NCBI RefSeq assembly: GCF_030409315.1
Contig: NZ_JAUFPS010000001.1
Coordinates: forward strand, 43,172-107,171
Reading direction: 5' to 3'
Source: Mucilaginibacter flavus
Lineage (GTDB): Bacteria > Bacteroidota > Bacteroidia > Sphingobacteriales > Sphingobacteriaceae
Length of the DNA: 64,000 nt
The notes under the pieces were generated by a model. The model had not been told where the DNA came from and ran no database searches. It worked only from the letters and a program-made list of their open reading frames with translations. The translations under genes and the position numbers were made by a program. Positions 25,529 through 34,771 of the stretch are shown in pieces. Position 1 is the stretch's first letter; every line of letters starts with the position of its first letter.

Positions 25529-26902
25529 ATGATACTGGTTATTGATGATGATATTGCTGTACGCACTTCGCTGTTACTCTTGCTCAAAAGCGAGGGTTAT
25601 GATGCTACATCTACAGAAAACCCTGCCGAAGCGTTAAAGATCATTAAGAAAAACGCGCCCGAGCTGATCATCCTCGACCTTAATTTTTCGATAGATACAT
25701 CGGGTAGGGAAGGTATGGATTTGCTCGGTAAAATCAAACAGCTTAACAGCGCTATCCCCGTGATATTGATAACCGGCTGGGGTAGCATTGAGCTTGCGGT
25801 GAAAGGTATGAAGTTAGGTGCCAATGATTTTATCAATAAACCCTGGAGCAATGAACACCTGGTACAATCGGTTAAAACATTGCTTGATTTGCAGGATAAA
25901 AAAACCGAGCATCGCACCCGCAAGCAATTAGATAAAAGCTACAACTTTCAGCATATTATAGGTGAAGACCCTAAAATGCTGGATATTTTAGAAACCATTG
26001 GCCGGGTGGCTACAACGGATGCCTCTATCCTGATCATGGGAGAAAGTGGTACCGGTAAAGAATTGATTGCCGAGGCCATTCATCAAAACAGCCTGCGCCG
26101 CAATAAACCGTTCATCAAAGTGAATTTGGGCGGAATCTCCACCTCGCTATTTGAAAGTGAAATGTTTGGCCACATTCGGGGGGCTTTTACCGATGCGCGA
26201 TTTGACCGGATTGGCCGGTTTGAAATGGCGAATAAGGGCACCATTTTTTTAGATGAAATTGGCGATCTTGATGCCAGCAGCCAGGTGAAACTGCTGCGGG
26301 TATTGCAGGATAGAACTTATGAAATGCTGGGCAGCAGTCGTACCAAAACACTGGATACCCGCGTTGTGTGCGCTACCAACAAAAACCTGAACGATATGGT
26401 ATCGCGTGGTACTTTCAGGGAAGATTTGTTATATCGCATCAACCTCATTACCGTTTACCTGCCCGCCCTGCGCGAGCGGCCAAAGGACATCCCTTTATTG
26501 GTCACTTTTTTTATTAATAATTTAAAGGAGATCTATAATCGCCCTAAATTATCGGTTGCGCCATCTGCTATGAAATGGCTGCAGCAATTACCTTTACCAG
26601 GTAATATCCGCCAGTTAAAAAATTTGGTAGAGCGGTCAATTTTGGTGAGTAAAAAGGATGAGCTGGGGATAGATGATTTCCGGTCGCAGCTGGAGCTATC
26701 GCCGGTTAAAAAAGGAAACATGCAATTACCTGGAGTGGGGACTTTAACTTTAGAGGAGGTTGAGGTAGAAATGATAAAACGCGCGCTCGATCACCATAAA
26801 AATAAGATAAGCCGTGCGGCGGCGGCCCTGGGCCTCACGCGAAGCGCCCTATACCGGCGGTTAGAAAAGTACCAGATACCATACGATGAAGCTGAGGACT
26901 AA
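25529..26902 (+). CDS. NtrC-type sigma-54-dependent response regulator
   Basis: 457 residues: receiver (1-120) with acidic cluster D6-D8 and phosphoacceptor D50 in LIILDLNF; AAA+ domain (about 145-380) with Walker A GESGTGKE, Walker B TIFLDEIGD and arginine-finger region; Fis-type helix-turn-helix at the end (KISRAAAALGLTRSALYRRL). The sigma-54 contact loop reads GAFTDA (about 218-223) instead of the usual GAFTGA, a change also seen elsewhere in Bacteroidota. It should activate the sigma-54 promoter at 19220 in front of the efflux genes. It overlaps the kinase gene by 17 bp. Confidence 0.93.
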   Translation: MILVIDDDIAVRTSLLLLLKSEGYDATSTENPAEALKIIKKNAPELIILDLNFSIDTSGREGMDLLGKIKQLNSAIPVILITGWGSIELAVKGMKLGANDFINKPWSNEHLVQSVKTLLDLQDKKTEHRTRKQLDKSYNFQHIIGEDPKMLDILETIGRVATTDASILIMGESGTGKELIAEAIHQNSLRRNKPFIKVNLGGISTSLFESEMFGHIRGAFTDARFDRIGRFEMANKGTIFLDEIGDLDASSQVKLLRVLQDRTYEMLGSSRTKTLDTRVVCATNKNLNDMVSRGTFREDLLYRINLITVYLPALRERPKDIPLLVTFFINNLKEIYNRPKLSVAPSAMKWLQQLPLPGNIRQLKNLVERSILVSKKDELGIDDFRSQLELSPVKKGNMQLPGVGTLTLEEVEVEMIKRALDHHKNKISRAAAALGLTRSALYRRLEKYQIPYDEAED

Positions 26903-28187
26903 ATATGTTTTATTTGTTGTAATACTGCACCTGGTTACCCTGGTGCTCACCTACTTTATATTCGAGGAAAATAAAATCTGGTTCATCGCTTCGGAAGCTT
27001 TTGTGCTGATTTCCATAGCCGTAGCCGTGCAGCTTTATCGCCAGCTGATAAATCCCTTAAGGCTATTGATGCAGGGTGTTGAGGCTATAAAAGACAAGGA
27101 TTTTAATGTTAAATTTTTACCCACCGGCAAGCACGAGATTGACACGCTGATTGATGTTTATAACCAAATGATGGACGAGCTAAGAACCGAACGGACAAGA
27201 CAGGAGCAGCAGCATTTCTTTTTAGAAAAGCTGATCTTTACCTCGCCAACGGGCATCATCATTCTTGATTTTGACGACAGGATTCAGCAGGTAAATCCCA
27301 AAGCTCTGCAATTGCTGGGTGTTACAGAAGAATATCTGAATGGATACTTGGTATATGACGTGGCGCATCCCCTGATTGAACAGATTAGAACCCTAAAATC
27401 GGGTGACACTACGGTGGTTAAGTTAGATGGGGTAAGTTCCTACAAACTCCAAAAATCGCATTTTGTAGATAGGGGATTTTCGCGCCATTTTATTATGATA
27501 GAGGATTTGACGGCCGAGATACTGGCGGCCGAGAAAAAGGTTTATGGCAAGGTGATACGGATGATGGCGCATGAGGTGAACAACACCATTGGTCCGGTAA
27601 ATTCCATTATGCAATCGGCCATGAAAACCGACCAGCTTTGGGAAGGTCATGGTTTTGACGTGTTGAAAGATGCCCTACAGGTAGCTATGGATCGTAACCA
27701 AAACCTAAACCTGTTTATGCGCAACTTTGCCGATTTGGTAAAACTGCCGCCTGCCAACAAACAACCTATAGTACTGCAAAAATTGATCGCCTCAGTTGCC
27801 AAACTGATGGCCATCAAAGGCGAGGAAAAAAATGTAAGCTTCGAGTTTAATTTACCTGGTGATGCTATTAACATTACGGCCGACGAACAGCAATTGGAGC
27901 AGGCCTTGCTCAATATTGTAAAAAACGCCATCGAAGCCATTGAAGTCAAAGGAACCGTTAAGTTCAGTTTTACCCCCAAAGAAAGAAAACTCACGATAAC
28001 TGATACCGGTAAAGGCATCAGCGCCGAACAAAGTGCCAACCTGTTCTCGCCATTCTTCAGCACCAAAAAAGACGGACAGGGGATAGGCTTAACGCTAACA
28101 AGGGAGATTTTGCTAAACCATGGCTACGAGTTTAGCTTAAAAACGGTAGCGGCGGGACAAACGGAGTTTGGAATTTGGTTGGGGTGA
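26886..28187 (+). CDS. Membrane sensor histidine kinase, partner of the NtrC-type regulator
   Basis: 433 residues with two membrane helices (about 7-25 and 32-50) separated by only a handful of residues, so there is almost no periplasmic sensor; detection is probably within the membrane. Then HAMP (about 52-105), PAS (about 115-220), HisKA with MAHEVNNTIGPVNSI (His near 230), and an ATPase domain with NIVKNAIEAI, DTGKGIS and GIGLTLTREI. The 17-bp overlap with the regulator indicates coupled translation and a cognate pair. Intramembrane-sensing kinases often watch envelope stress or drug efflux, which fits the operon. Confidence 0.92.
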   Translation: MKLRTKYVLFVVILHLVTLVLTYFIFEENKIWFIASEAFVLISIAVAVQLYRQLINPLRLLMQGVEAIKDKDFNVKFLPTGKHEIDTLIDVYNQMMDELRTERTRQEQQHFFLEKLIFTSPTGIIILDFDDRIQQVNPKALQLLGVTEEYLNGYLVYDVAHPLIEQIRTLKSGDTTVVKLDGVSSYKLQKSHFVDRGFSRHFIMIEDLTAEILAAEKKVYGKVIRMMAHEVNNTIGPVNSIMQSAMKTDQLWEGHGFDVLKDALQVAMDRNQNLNLFMRNFADLVKLPPANKQPIVLQKLIASVAKLMAIKGEEKNVSFEFNLPGDAINITADEQQLEQALLNIVKNAIEAIEVKGTVKFSFTPKERKLTITDTGKGISAEQSANLFSPFFSTKKDGQGIGLTLTREILLNHGYEFSLKTVAAGQTEFGIWLG

Positions 28188-28218
28188 TAGGTACCGATGA
28201 CGACGCCACTTTCCGCTG

Positions 28219-28316
28219 CCGCAAGGCTCTGCCTTGTGGCCCGCGTTTAAGTCGCCGACAAATAGTAAACTTTTCATCGCTACCACAAGGCAGAGCCTTG
28301 CGGTAGCGATGAAAAG
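28219..28316. repeat. Strong palindromic element after the kinase gene
   Basis: A 21-bp arm (28219-28239) has an exact reverse complement at 28283-28303. The right half is itself a 47-bp hairpin, 28270-28316, with 22-nt arms and one mismatch around a 3-nt loop. Both folds compete for the same bases. It lies 31 bp after the kinase stop codon. Confidence 0.8.
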
Positions 28317-28398
28317 AAAAAATTACATAACGATGCCTTTCATCATAAAAATATCCGGTTAAACATGTATATTTTTACTTTTCCAATAGTATCGTTTT

Positions 28399-28785
28399 AT
28401 GGAATCAGAGACATTAGTTGCCCCAACGGAGGTGCGGACACCCGAGGCCTGCAACGCCGCCCTTGGCGCGGTACGCGATACCCTTTATGTGCTTAACGGA
28501 AAATGGAAGTTACCTTTAATTGTGGTTTTGCGCGAGGGGCCACAACGCTTTAATGATATCCAACGCGCCCTGGGTGATATTACACCTAAAATACTATCTA
28601 AAGAATTGCGCGAGCTGGAGCTAAACGAGTTTGTGATCAGAAGGGTTGAGCAAACTAAGCCCATTACCGTAATTTACGAACTGGCCGAGTACAGCGACTC
28701 GTTAACCGATGTGCTTCACGAACTGCGTAAATGGGGCATACAACACCGCAAACGGATAATGGCCAGCAGAAGAAGTTCCAATTGA
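28399..28785 (+). CDS. HxlR family transcriptional regulator
   Basis: 128 residues with the winged helix-turn-helix of the HxlR family: LNGKWKLPLIVVLREGPQRF, FNDIQRALGDITPKILSKELRELE, and the wing around YELAEYSDSL. One cysteine only, C18 just before the domain, in the position of the redox-active cysteine of YodB-like members, so a thiol or quinone-type signal is possible. It may control the glycosidase downstream or itself: half-sites GTATCGT are seen before both genes. Confidence 0.88.
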   Translation: MESETLVAPTEVRTPEACNAALGAVRDTLYVLNGKWKLPLIVVLREGPQRFNDIQRALGDITPKILSKELRELELNEFVIRRVEQTKPITVIYELAEYSDSLTDVLHELRKWGIQHRKRIMASRRSSN

Positions 28786-28906
28786 CTTTTGGGACTGGCG
28801 GACTTTTGGATCGGTAGACTTTCTTTTCGTAATCGATTGATTCAGGTTTTGATAAGATAAAATCGCTTATTGATAAAATTTCATTTTAAATCTCTAAATG
28901 CTTTTA

Positions 28907-28937
28907 GTATCGTTGTAAATCCAATTGAACACGATAC
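28907..28937 (+). promoter_or_regulatory. Inverted repeat GTATCGT-N17-ACGATAC before the glycosidase gene
   Basis: Perfect 7-bp arms at 28907-28913 and 28931-28937, ending 3 bp before the ATG. The 10-mer TAGTATCGTT that includes the left arm also appears at 28387-28396, just before the HxlR gene. A candidate operator. Confidence 0.4.
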
Positions 28938-28940
28938 CTT

Positions 28941-30611
28941 ATGCAAAGACGACACTTCCTCAAACTATCGGCTACCACAGCCGCCGCGGTAATTTTTAGC
29001 AGGCTTACCTATGCCACATCGGCACAGGCGCACATCATGAACGCTCCCGATGAAGTTTGGGCGCAATCTGGTGATGAATGGTTTAAATTAAAAGGAACCA
29101 ATGGCAGTTTATTTAGCTATAAAGATATTCAGATTACGGTTAAAGCCGGCAGCAATAGCAAGGGAGTGTATGTAACATCGCCAACGCTGCAGTTAAACGC
29201 GGTGAGGTTAAAGTGGAAACATGGTGTGCCTTCAACCGCTATTTCTCTTGGCGATCATTGGGAACGCTCATACGGCGACTTACAATGGAAAACCGGTATC
29301 ACCAGCAGTAAAAATCCATGGTATGTAATTATTCATGATACCAAACAAACCTCTTGCTTCGGCGTAAAAACCGGTACCAATACCATTTGCTGGTGGGGCT
29401 TAAATGCCGATAGCCTGGAATTAACTATGGATACCCACTCTGGCGGTAATGGTGTATTGTTGGGCAACCGCACTTTGCACGCTGCCGATATTGTAACTAC
29501 TAATGCCCTGCCCGGCGAAAGTCTTTTTCAAACAGATCACCGTTTTTGCGGCATAATGTGCGAAAAGCCACGTTTGCCTAAACAGCCTATTTATGGTATT
29601 AACGACTGGTATTTTGCCTACGGCAATAATAATTTCGAGCTGATTAAACAAACCACCGCTACCATGAGCGAGCTGGTTACTGATACTAATAACAGGCCAT
29701 TTTCGGTAATTGACGCGGGCTGGGCTACCTACTCACCCTTGTTGCCCGGCGACGGAGGCTGGAACGATGATTTTAGCAAGCCCAACGACAAGTTTAAGGA
29801 TATGCACCTGATGGGCGATACCATCAAAAAGTTGGGTATGCGCCCCGGTTTGTGGATGCGTCCGCTTTGTGCCCGGCACGATGAAAAAGCCAGTTTGCTG
29901 GCCCCAAAAATTCCCGGCAGGGACGATCCTAAAAACCCGGTACTTGATCCAACCATCCCCGAAAATATTGCCCGCGTTAAACGCAACTTTAATTTTTACA
30001 AGGAGTGGGGTTTTGAGATGGTAAAGCACGATTTCAGTACGTATGATATCACCGGCAGATGGGGATTTGATATGAAGGATAGCATTACTTCGCCCGGCTG
30101 GAACTTTGCCGACAGAAGCAGAACCACTGCCGAAATCATTCTTGACCTATACCGTGCCATCCGTGAAGCAGCAGGCGACGGTATTTATGTAATAGGCTGC
30201 AATACCATGAGTCACCTTAGTGCCGGCATTTTTGAAATGTGCCGTATAGGCGATGATACCAGCGGTAACGAATGGGAGCGCACCCGCAAAATGGGCATCA
30301 ACACCCTGGCGTTCCGCCTGCCGCAGCATAATAAGTTTTATGCTGTTGATGGCGATTGCGTGGGCCTCACCACCAAAATTGCATGGAGTCGCAACAAACA
30401 ATGGCTGGAATTACTTGCCGAAAGCGGTGCTCCGCTGTTTATTTCGGCCCAGCCCGAAGCAACCGGTCCGGAGCAAAAAGCAGCCATCAAAAAAGCGTTT
30501 GCCCAGGCCGCCAAAGTACAGCCTTTGGGCGAACCGTTGGATTGGACAACCAATAAATTGCCCGAAAAGTGGAAGTTGAATGGTAGGGTAGTTGATTTTG
30601 ATTGGGCGTAA
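28941..30611 (+). CDS. GH36/GH27-like (clan GH-D) glycoside hydrolase with Tat-like signal
   Basis: 556 residues. MQRRHFLKLSATTAAAVIFS is a twin-arginine signal. A beta-sandwich-like N-terminal part is followed by a TIM barrel with clan GH-D signs: YGINDWYFAYG at the first strand, GLWMRPL, the likely nucleophile D364 in VKHDFSTYD, and the likely acid/base D438 or D439 in RIGDDTSG. The clan contains alpha-galactosidases and alpha-N-acetylgalactosaminidases; here the overall sequence is distant from the well-known ones, so I give no substrate. It acts in the periplasm. It follows the HxlR gene by 155 bp. Confidence 0.78.
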   Translation: MQRRHFLKLSATTAAAVIFSRLTYATSAQAHIMNAPDEVWAQSGDEWFKLKGTNGSLFSYKDIQITVKAGSNSKGVYVTSPTLQLNAVRLKWKHGVPSTAISLGDHWERSYGDLQWKTGITSSKNPWYVIIHDTKQTSCFGVKTGTNTICWWGLNADSLELTMDTHSGGNGVLLGNRTLHAADIVTTNALPGESLFQTDHRFCGIMCEKPRLPKQPIYGINDWYFAYGNNNFELIKQTTATMSELVTDTNNRPFSVIDAGWATYSPLLPGDGGWNDDFSKPNDKFKDMHLMGDTIKKLGMRPGLWMRPLCARHDEKASLLAPKIPGRDDPKNPVLDPTIPENIARVKRNFNFYKEWGFEMVKHDFSTYDITGRWGFDMKDSITSPGWNFADRSRTTAEIILDLYRAIREAAGDGIYVIGCNTMSHLSAGIFEMCRIGDDTSGNEWERTRKMGINTLAFRLPQHNKFYAVDGDCVGLTTKIAWSRNKQWLELLAESGAPLFISAQPEATGPEQKAAIKKAFAQAAKVQPLGEPLDWTTNKLPEKWKLNGRVVDFDWA

Positions 30612-30618
30612 AGAGAGG

Positions 30619-30812
30619 TTGTCTGAATCAGAATTTACAGAATTTTAGAATTTTCAGAATACTTTTAAATTCTCACTCCCGCGAGGTTAGCGCATCGTAA
30701 CTCGTGGGTAAAACTGGCAGAAGCCTTTGGCTTCCGTTTAAATTAAATGGAAAGGCAGAGCAGCTTTTATATTCTGTTAATTCTAAAATTCTGTAAATTC
30801 TGATTCAGACAA
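30619..30812. repeat. MITE-like element with perfect 34-bp inverted ends
   Basis: Positions 30619-30652 and 30779-30812 are exact reverse complements over 34 bp and are built from repeated AGAATT/CAGAAT words. The 126 bp between contain two further hairpins (about 30678-30711 with CCCGCGAGGTTA/TAACTCGTGGG, and GAAGCC-TTT-GGCTTC near 30720). The TCAGAATT words continue to the right for about 25 bp. No open frame. Confidence 0.8.
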
Positions 30813-30896
30813 ATTCTGAAAATTCTGATTTCAGACAATTAAACAATGTAATCACTATCTTGTTCCACATTTACGTTTGAACAGGACTGGTTTACT

Positions 30897-32213
30897 ATGA
30901 AGAAGATATTGCTTTTTGCCCCCATACTTTTTTTACTCTCATGCGGGCATGATCCGGCGCAACAGCAGGAAAATAAAAAACTCAACAATCTTGCCGTTGA
31001 GTATGTGCGACTTGGCCTCGCTATCGGTCAGTATGATAGCGATTTTGTGGACGCTTACTATGGTCCCGATTCGCTTAAACCCAAACAGGTAATTGATAAA
31101 AAAGCCGATTTTCCGAAGGATAGCCTGCTGGCCAATACCAATATTTTAATGAACGAGTTGAAGGTTATTTCAACCAGTTCAAAAATAGATTCAAATAAAA
31201 TGCGTGCCGATTGGATGATTAACCAACTGGTGGCCTTCGGCAGGCGCATCCGCATTTTTTCGGGCGAGGAAAGGCCTTTCGACGAAGAATCGAAGGAACT
31301 TTTTGGCGTTGCAGCGCCGGTGTATGATGAAGATCATTTTAAAGCGCAGATAGCACTGCTGGATAGCATCCTGCCGGGCAAAGGCCGGGTAAGCGAGCGT
31401 TTTCAAAAGCTGGCCAATAAATTCATTATCCCCAAAGATAAATTAGAGCCGGTAATTAAAGCTGCCATTGCCGAAGCCCGCAAGCGCACCATGGCACATT
31501 ACACGCTGCCAAAGGGTGAAAACTTTACGTTGGAGTTTGTAACCGATAAACCATGGAGCGGCTACAATTGGTACAAAGGCAAATACCAAAGCACCGTACA
31601 GATCAATACCGATCTGAAGATTTTTATTGACCGTGCCATTGACGTAGGCAGCCATGAAAGTTACCCGGGACACCATGTGTATAACATGTTATTGGAAAAG
31701 CACCTTTATAATGAAAAAGGTTGGGTGGAGATTTCGATGTATCCGCTGTTTAGTCCGCAAAGTTTAATTGCCGAGGGGAGTGCTAATTATGGCATCGAAG
31801 TCGCTTTCCCTGGCGACGATAAGGTGATGTTTGCTAAAAGTGTACTGTTGCCACTGGCCGGTTTGGATACTGCCGGTATCGACCTTTATTTTAAAGCCCT
31901 CGCCATTAAAGGCGAGCTGAATTATGCCCGTAACGAAGCGGCCCGTGGCTTAATCAATAACACCATGAGTAAGGATAAAGCGCTTAACTACCTTACCAAA
32001 TATTGTTTAATGAATGATGAAACGGCCAATAAATCTATCAGCTTCATTAAAAAGTACCGTAGCTATGTAATTAATTATAACTACGGACAGGATATGGTGA
32101 AAAACTACATTGAAAAAAATGGCGGCACTGCAAAAAATCCTGCCAAACGTTGGGAACTATTTGGTAAACTGCTAAGTAATGAGGTAACAACCGACCAATT
32201 GCTCCAAAAGTAA
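30897..32213 (+). CDS. DUF885-like putative metallopeptidase lipoprotein
   Basis: 438 residues with a lipoprotein signal (lipobox LLSC, Cys16). A mostly helical protein with HESYPGHH at 253-260, the HE-x-YPGHH signature of DUF885 proteins, which are related to zinc carboxypeptidases; His253, Glu254 and the later His259 are the probable metal and catalytic residues. It is shorter than most DUF885 members (about 550-600). A good -7 element, TACGTTTG, lies at 30872-30879, and a terminator follows the gene, so it is likely transcribed alone. Function in the envelope unknown. Confidence 0.72.
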   Translation: MKKILLFAPILFLLSCGHDPAQQQENKKLNNLAVEYVRLGLAIGQYDSDFVDAYYGPDSLKPKQVIDKKADFPKDSLLANTNILMNELKVISTSSKIDSNKMRADWMINQLVAFGRRIRIFSGEERPFDEESKELFGVAAPVYDEDHFKAQIALLDSILPGKGRVSERFQKLANKFIIPKDKLEPVIKAAIAEARKRTMAHYTLPKGENFTLEFVTDKPWSGYNWYKGKYQSTVQINTDLKIFIDRAIDVGSHESYPGHHVYNMLLEKHLYNEKGWVEISMYPLFSPQSLIAEGSANYGIEVAFPGDDKVMFAKSVLLPLAGLDTAGIDLYFKALAIKGELNYARNEAARGLINNTMSKDKALNYLTKYCLMNDETANKSISFIKKYRSYVINYNYGQDMVKNYIEKNGGTAKNPAKRWELFGKLLSNEVTTDQLLQK

Positions 32214-32266
32214 ATTATTCAAAGAACAGCGCGTTGGTGTAGCCTGTCAGCGAATATTTTGTATAA

Positions 32267-32297
32267 TGCTACAGTTTTAAAAGCTGTGGCATTTTTT
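32267..32297 (+). terminator. Intrinsic terminator after the DUF885-like gene
   Basis: TGCTACAG (32267-32274) pairs with CTGTGGCA (32284-32291) with one G-T pair, followed by six T. It lies 53 bp after the stop. Confidence 0.8.
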
Positions 32298-32332
32298 ATG
32301 GAGATACCGCGGCTTACTAAATTTATGTAACG

Positions 32333-32388
32333 ATTGTGTATAGTGAACACAATGAGTGTTTGGAGTTTTATTTTTATTCCTACATTTA
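32333..32388 (+). promoter_or_regulatory. 21-bp operator plus promoter of the PQQ dehydrogenase gene
   Basis: ATTGTG-N9-CACAAT at 32333-32353, TTG at 32360-32362, 18 nt, TACATTTA at 32381-32388. Arms, arm spacing, TTG-to-TACATTTA spacing and even the TTTTTATTC just before the -7 box repeat the arrangement at 1576-1632. The leader would be about 120 nt; I see nothing else in 32389-32516. Confidence 0.6.
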
Positions 32389-32516
32389 GCAAGGGGATTT
32401 AATAGAAGCATTTATGACATACAATTTGCTTATGATCTTCATTACTGTGTTATGCAGAAACAGGTTCAGCATAGCTTAGCCGCCCAATAACCAATTGATA
32501 TAACAGATATATTTTT

Positions 32517-34730
32517 ATGATGAATAACAGGTTTCTCACCGCCATGTGTTTTATTGTGTGTGTTTATGCATCCTGCAAAAATCCGCAGCAGCATGCTAAA
32601 AATAACAAGCCCTATAGCGAATGGGGGGCTTATGCAGGTTCAAAAGAAGGCAACCGCTATTCATCAAATGAAGAAATTAATCTCGCTAACGTTAGCAAGC
32701 TTAAAGTAGCATGGACATATAGCACGCACGATAAAGATGCGGGCAACCGAAGCCAAAATCAGTGCAACCCCATTATGGTTGATGGTATTTTATACGCCAC
32801 CAGCCCTAAACTGAAACTTTTCGCTTTGGATGCTGCTACCGGCGAGCAAAAATGGTTATTTGACCCGGCCAAAGCTGATACCACCAACAGCGGCGACCCG
32901 ATGGCTTATTACAAAGTGAGCAGGGGCGTTATTTATTGGCAAAACAAAGATGGCGGCGAAAAACGAATTTTTTATAGCGTGGGTAGCAAAACATTTGCCA
33001 TAGATGCCCAAACAGGCGGGTTTATCTCAACATTCGGGCATAATGGCTATATCGATTTAACTAAAAACCTGGATAGGGATACTAAATCATTTGTGGCCGG
33101 TACCACGCCCGGCGTTGTTTATAAAGATCTGTTTATTGTAGGCACCCGCGTAGCCGAATCTGCCGATGCAGCGCCGGGGCACATACGCGCCTATGATGTG
33201 CGTACAGGTAAATTACGATGGATTTTCCACACCATTCCGCATCCGGGCGAAACAGGTTACGAAACCTGGCAGGATACTGCGGCCTATAAGAAATTTGGGG
33301 GGGCTAATAGCTGGGCCGGTATGGCATTGGATGAAAAGCGTGGCTTGGTGTATATCCCAACCGGCTCTATAGGCGGTGATTTTTATGGCGGCTTCCGTAA
33401 GGGAAAAAATCTTTTTGCAAATTCGCTGGTAGCGCTTGATGCTGCTACGGGCAAACTTAAATGGCATTACCAGGTGGTGCATCATGATCTTTGGGACCGC
33501 GATTTACCTGCCAACCCCAACCTGATAACCATTCAGCACGACGGTAAAACCATTGATGCTGTAGCCCAGATCACCAAGTTTGGCTACATCTATATGTTCG
33601 ACAGGACAAACGGACAGCCGGTATTCCCGATAGTAGAAACGCCTGTACCTCAAAAAGCCCTGCCCGGCGAGGAACCATGGCCAACGCAACCTATCCCAAC
33701 CTTACCCCAACCTTTTGCGAGGCAAATGTTTAATCCCGAGGATGTAACAGACCGTACACCCGAGGTGCATAAAGAAATGCTGGATAAATACAATCATGTT
33801 AAAAACCGCATTATGTTTACCCCGCCAAGTAAAGAAGGCGGCTGGATTTTCCCCGGCTTTGATGGCGGCGGCGAGTGGGGCGGTGCCGCTGTTGACCAGG
33901 AAACCAAAATTATGTACATCAGCTGTTCTGAAATGCCCTGGGCGCAGGTAATGATTGATGTACCTAAAGCAACCAGCAATGGCTCATTGGCCGGCGATGG
34001 GCAAATTATTTATAACAAAAATTGTATAGGCTGCCACGGTCCGGAGTTGAAGGGTAACGGCTCGTCATACCCATCACTGGTGAACATCGGAAAAAAATAT
34101 AAGGAAGATCAACTAAGTCAGATCATCGCCAGCGGCCGTAACATGATGCCTTCTTTTAAACAGATCGCCCCCAATGATAAAAAAGCGCTATTGGCTTTCC
34201 TACTAAAACTGCCTGATGCCAAAGCCGGTAAAGCATTAGCCAAAGAACCTATCAATGATCGCGCAGGTAGTACCAAAACCGAGAAGAACGTGGTTGATGA
34301 AGTACCTTATACCATGACCGGCTACAACCGCTTTTTGGATAAAGATGGTTATCCAGGTATAAAACCACCATGGGGTACCCTAAACGCGGTAGACCTTACT
34401 ACAGGCAAACTGCTTTGGAAGATTCCCGTAGGAGAGTACCCTGAACTAACCAAAAAAGGAATTCCGGTAACTGGTACCGAATTATATGGCGGTCCGCTGG
34501 TTACCAAAGGAGGCCTGGTATTTTTAGCAGCTACTAAGGATGAAAAGATTCGCGCCTTTGATAAAAAAACAGGTAAAGTAGTTTGGGAAGCCAAACTCCC
34601 GGCAGCAGGCTATGCCACCCCGGCCACTTATAGCGTTGATGGTAAACAATACGTGGTGATAGCGTGCGGCGGTGGTAAAATAGGCAGTAAATCTGGCGAT
34701 GAGTATGTTTGTTTTGGGTTGGGGGAATAG
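32517..34730 (+). CDS. PQQ-dependent sugar/alcohol dehydrogenase with built-in cytochrome c domain (lipoprotein)
   Basis: 737 residues. Lipobox ending at Cys20 (VYASC). PQQ beta-propeller repeats are visible throughout (LKLFALDAATGEQKW, IRAYDVRTGKLRW, LVALDAATGKLKWHYQ, LTTGKLLWKIPVGEY, IRAFDKKTGKVVW). A c-type haem domain with CIGCH (503-507) and a likely Met ligand in NMMPSFK is inserted before the last blades. The layout fits membrane-bound quinoprotein glucose dehydrogenase relatives: substrate oxidised by PQQ, electrons to the inbuilt haem, then to the respiratory chain. No PQQ synthesis genes are in the window. It shares its promoter pattern with the GMC operon. Confidence 0.88.
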   Translation: MMNNRFLTAMCFIVCVYASCKNPQQHAKNNKPYSEWGAYAGSKEGNRYSSNEEINLANVSKLKVAWTYSTHDKDAGNRSQNQCNPIMVDGILYATSPKLKLFALDAATGEQKWLFDPAKADTTNSGDPMAYYKVSRGVIYWQNKDGGEKRIFYSVGSKTFAIDAQTGGFISTFGHNGYIDLTKNLDRDTKSFVAGTTPGVVYKDLFIVGTRVAESADAAPGHIRAYDVRTGKLRWIFHTIPHPGETGYETWQDTAAYKKFGGANSWAGMALDEKRGLVYIPTGSIGGDFYGGFRKGKNLFANSLVALDAATGKLKWHYQVVHHDLWDRDLPANPNLITIQHDGKTIDAVAQITKFGYIYMFDRTNGQPVFPIVETPVPQKALPGEEPWPTQPIPTLPQPFARQMFNPEDVTDRTPEVHKEMLDKYNHVKNRIMFTPPSKEGGWIFPGFDGGGEWGGAAVDQETKIMYISCSEMPWAQVMIDVPKATSNGSLAGDGQIIYNKNCIGCHGPELKGNGSSYPSLVNIGKKYKEDQLSQIIASGRNMMPSFKQIAPNDKKALLAFLLKLPDAKAGKALAKEPINDRAGSTKTEKNVVDEVPYTMTGYNRFLDKDGYPGIKPPWGTLNAVDLTTGKLLWKIPVGEYPELTKKGIPVTGTELYGGPLVTKGGLVFLAATKDEKIRAFDKKTGKVVWEAKLPAAGYATPATYSVDGKQYVVIACGGGKIGSKSGDEYVCFGLGE

Positions 34731-34771
34731 AATAATTAATGAGATTGGTGATGTAGCCAAATTATTATGGA

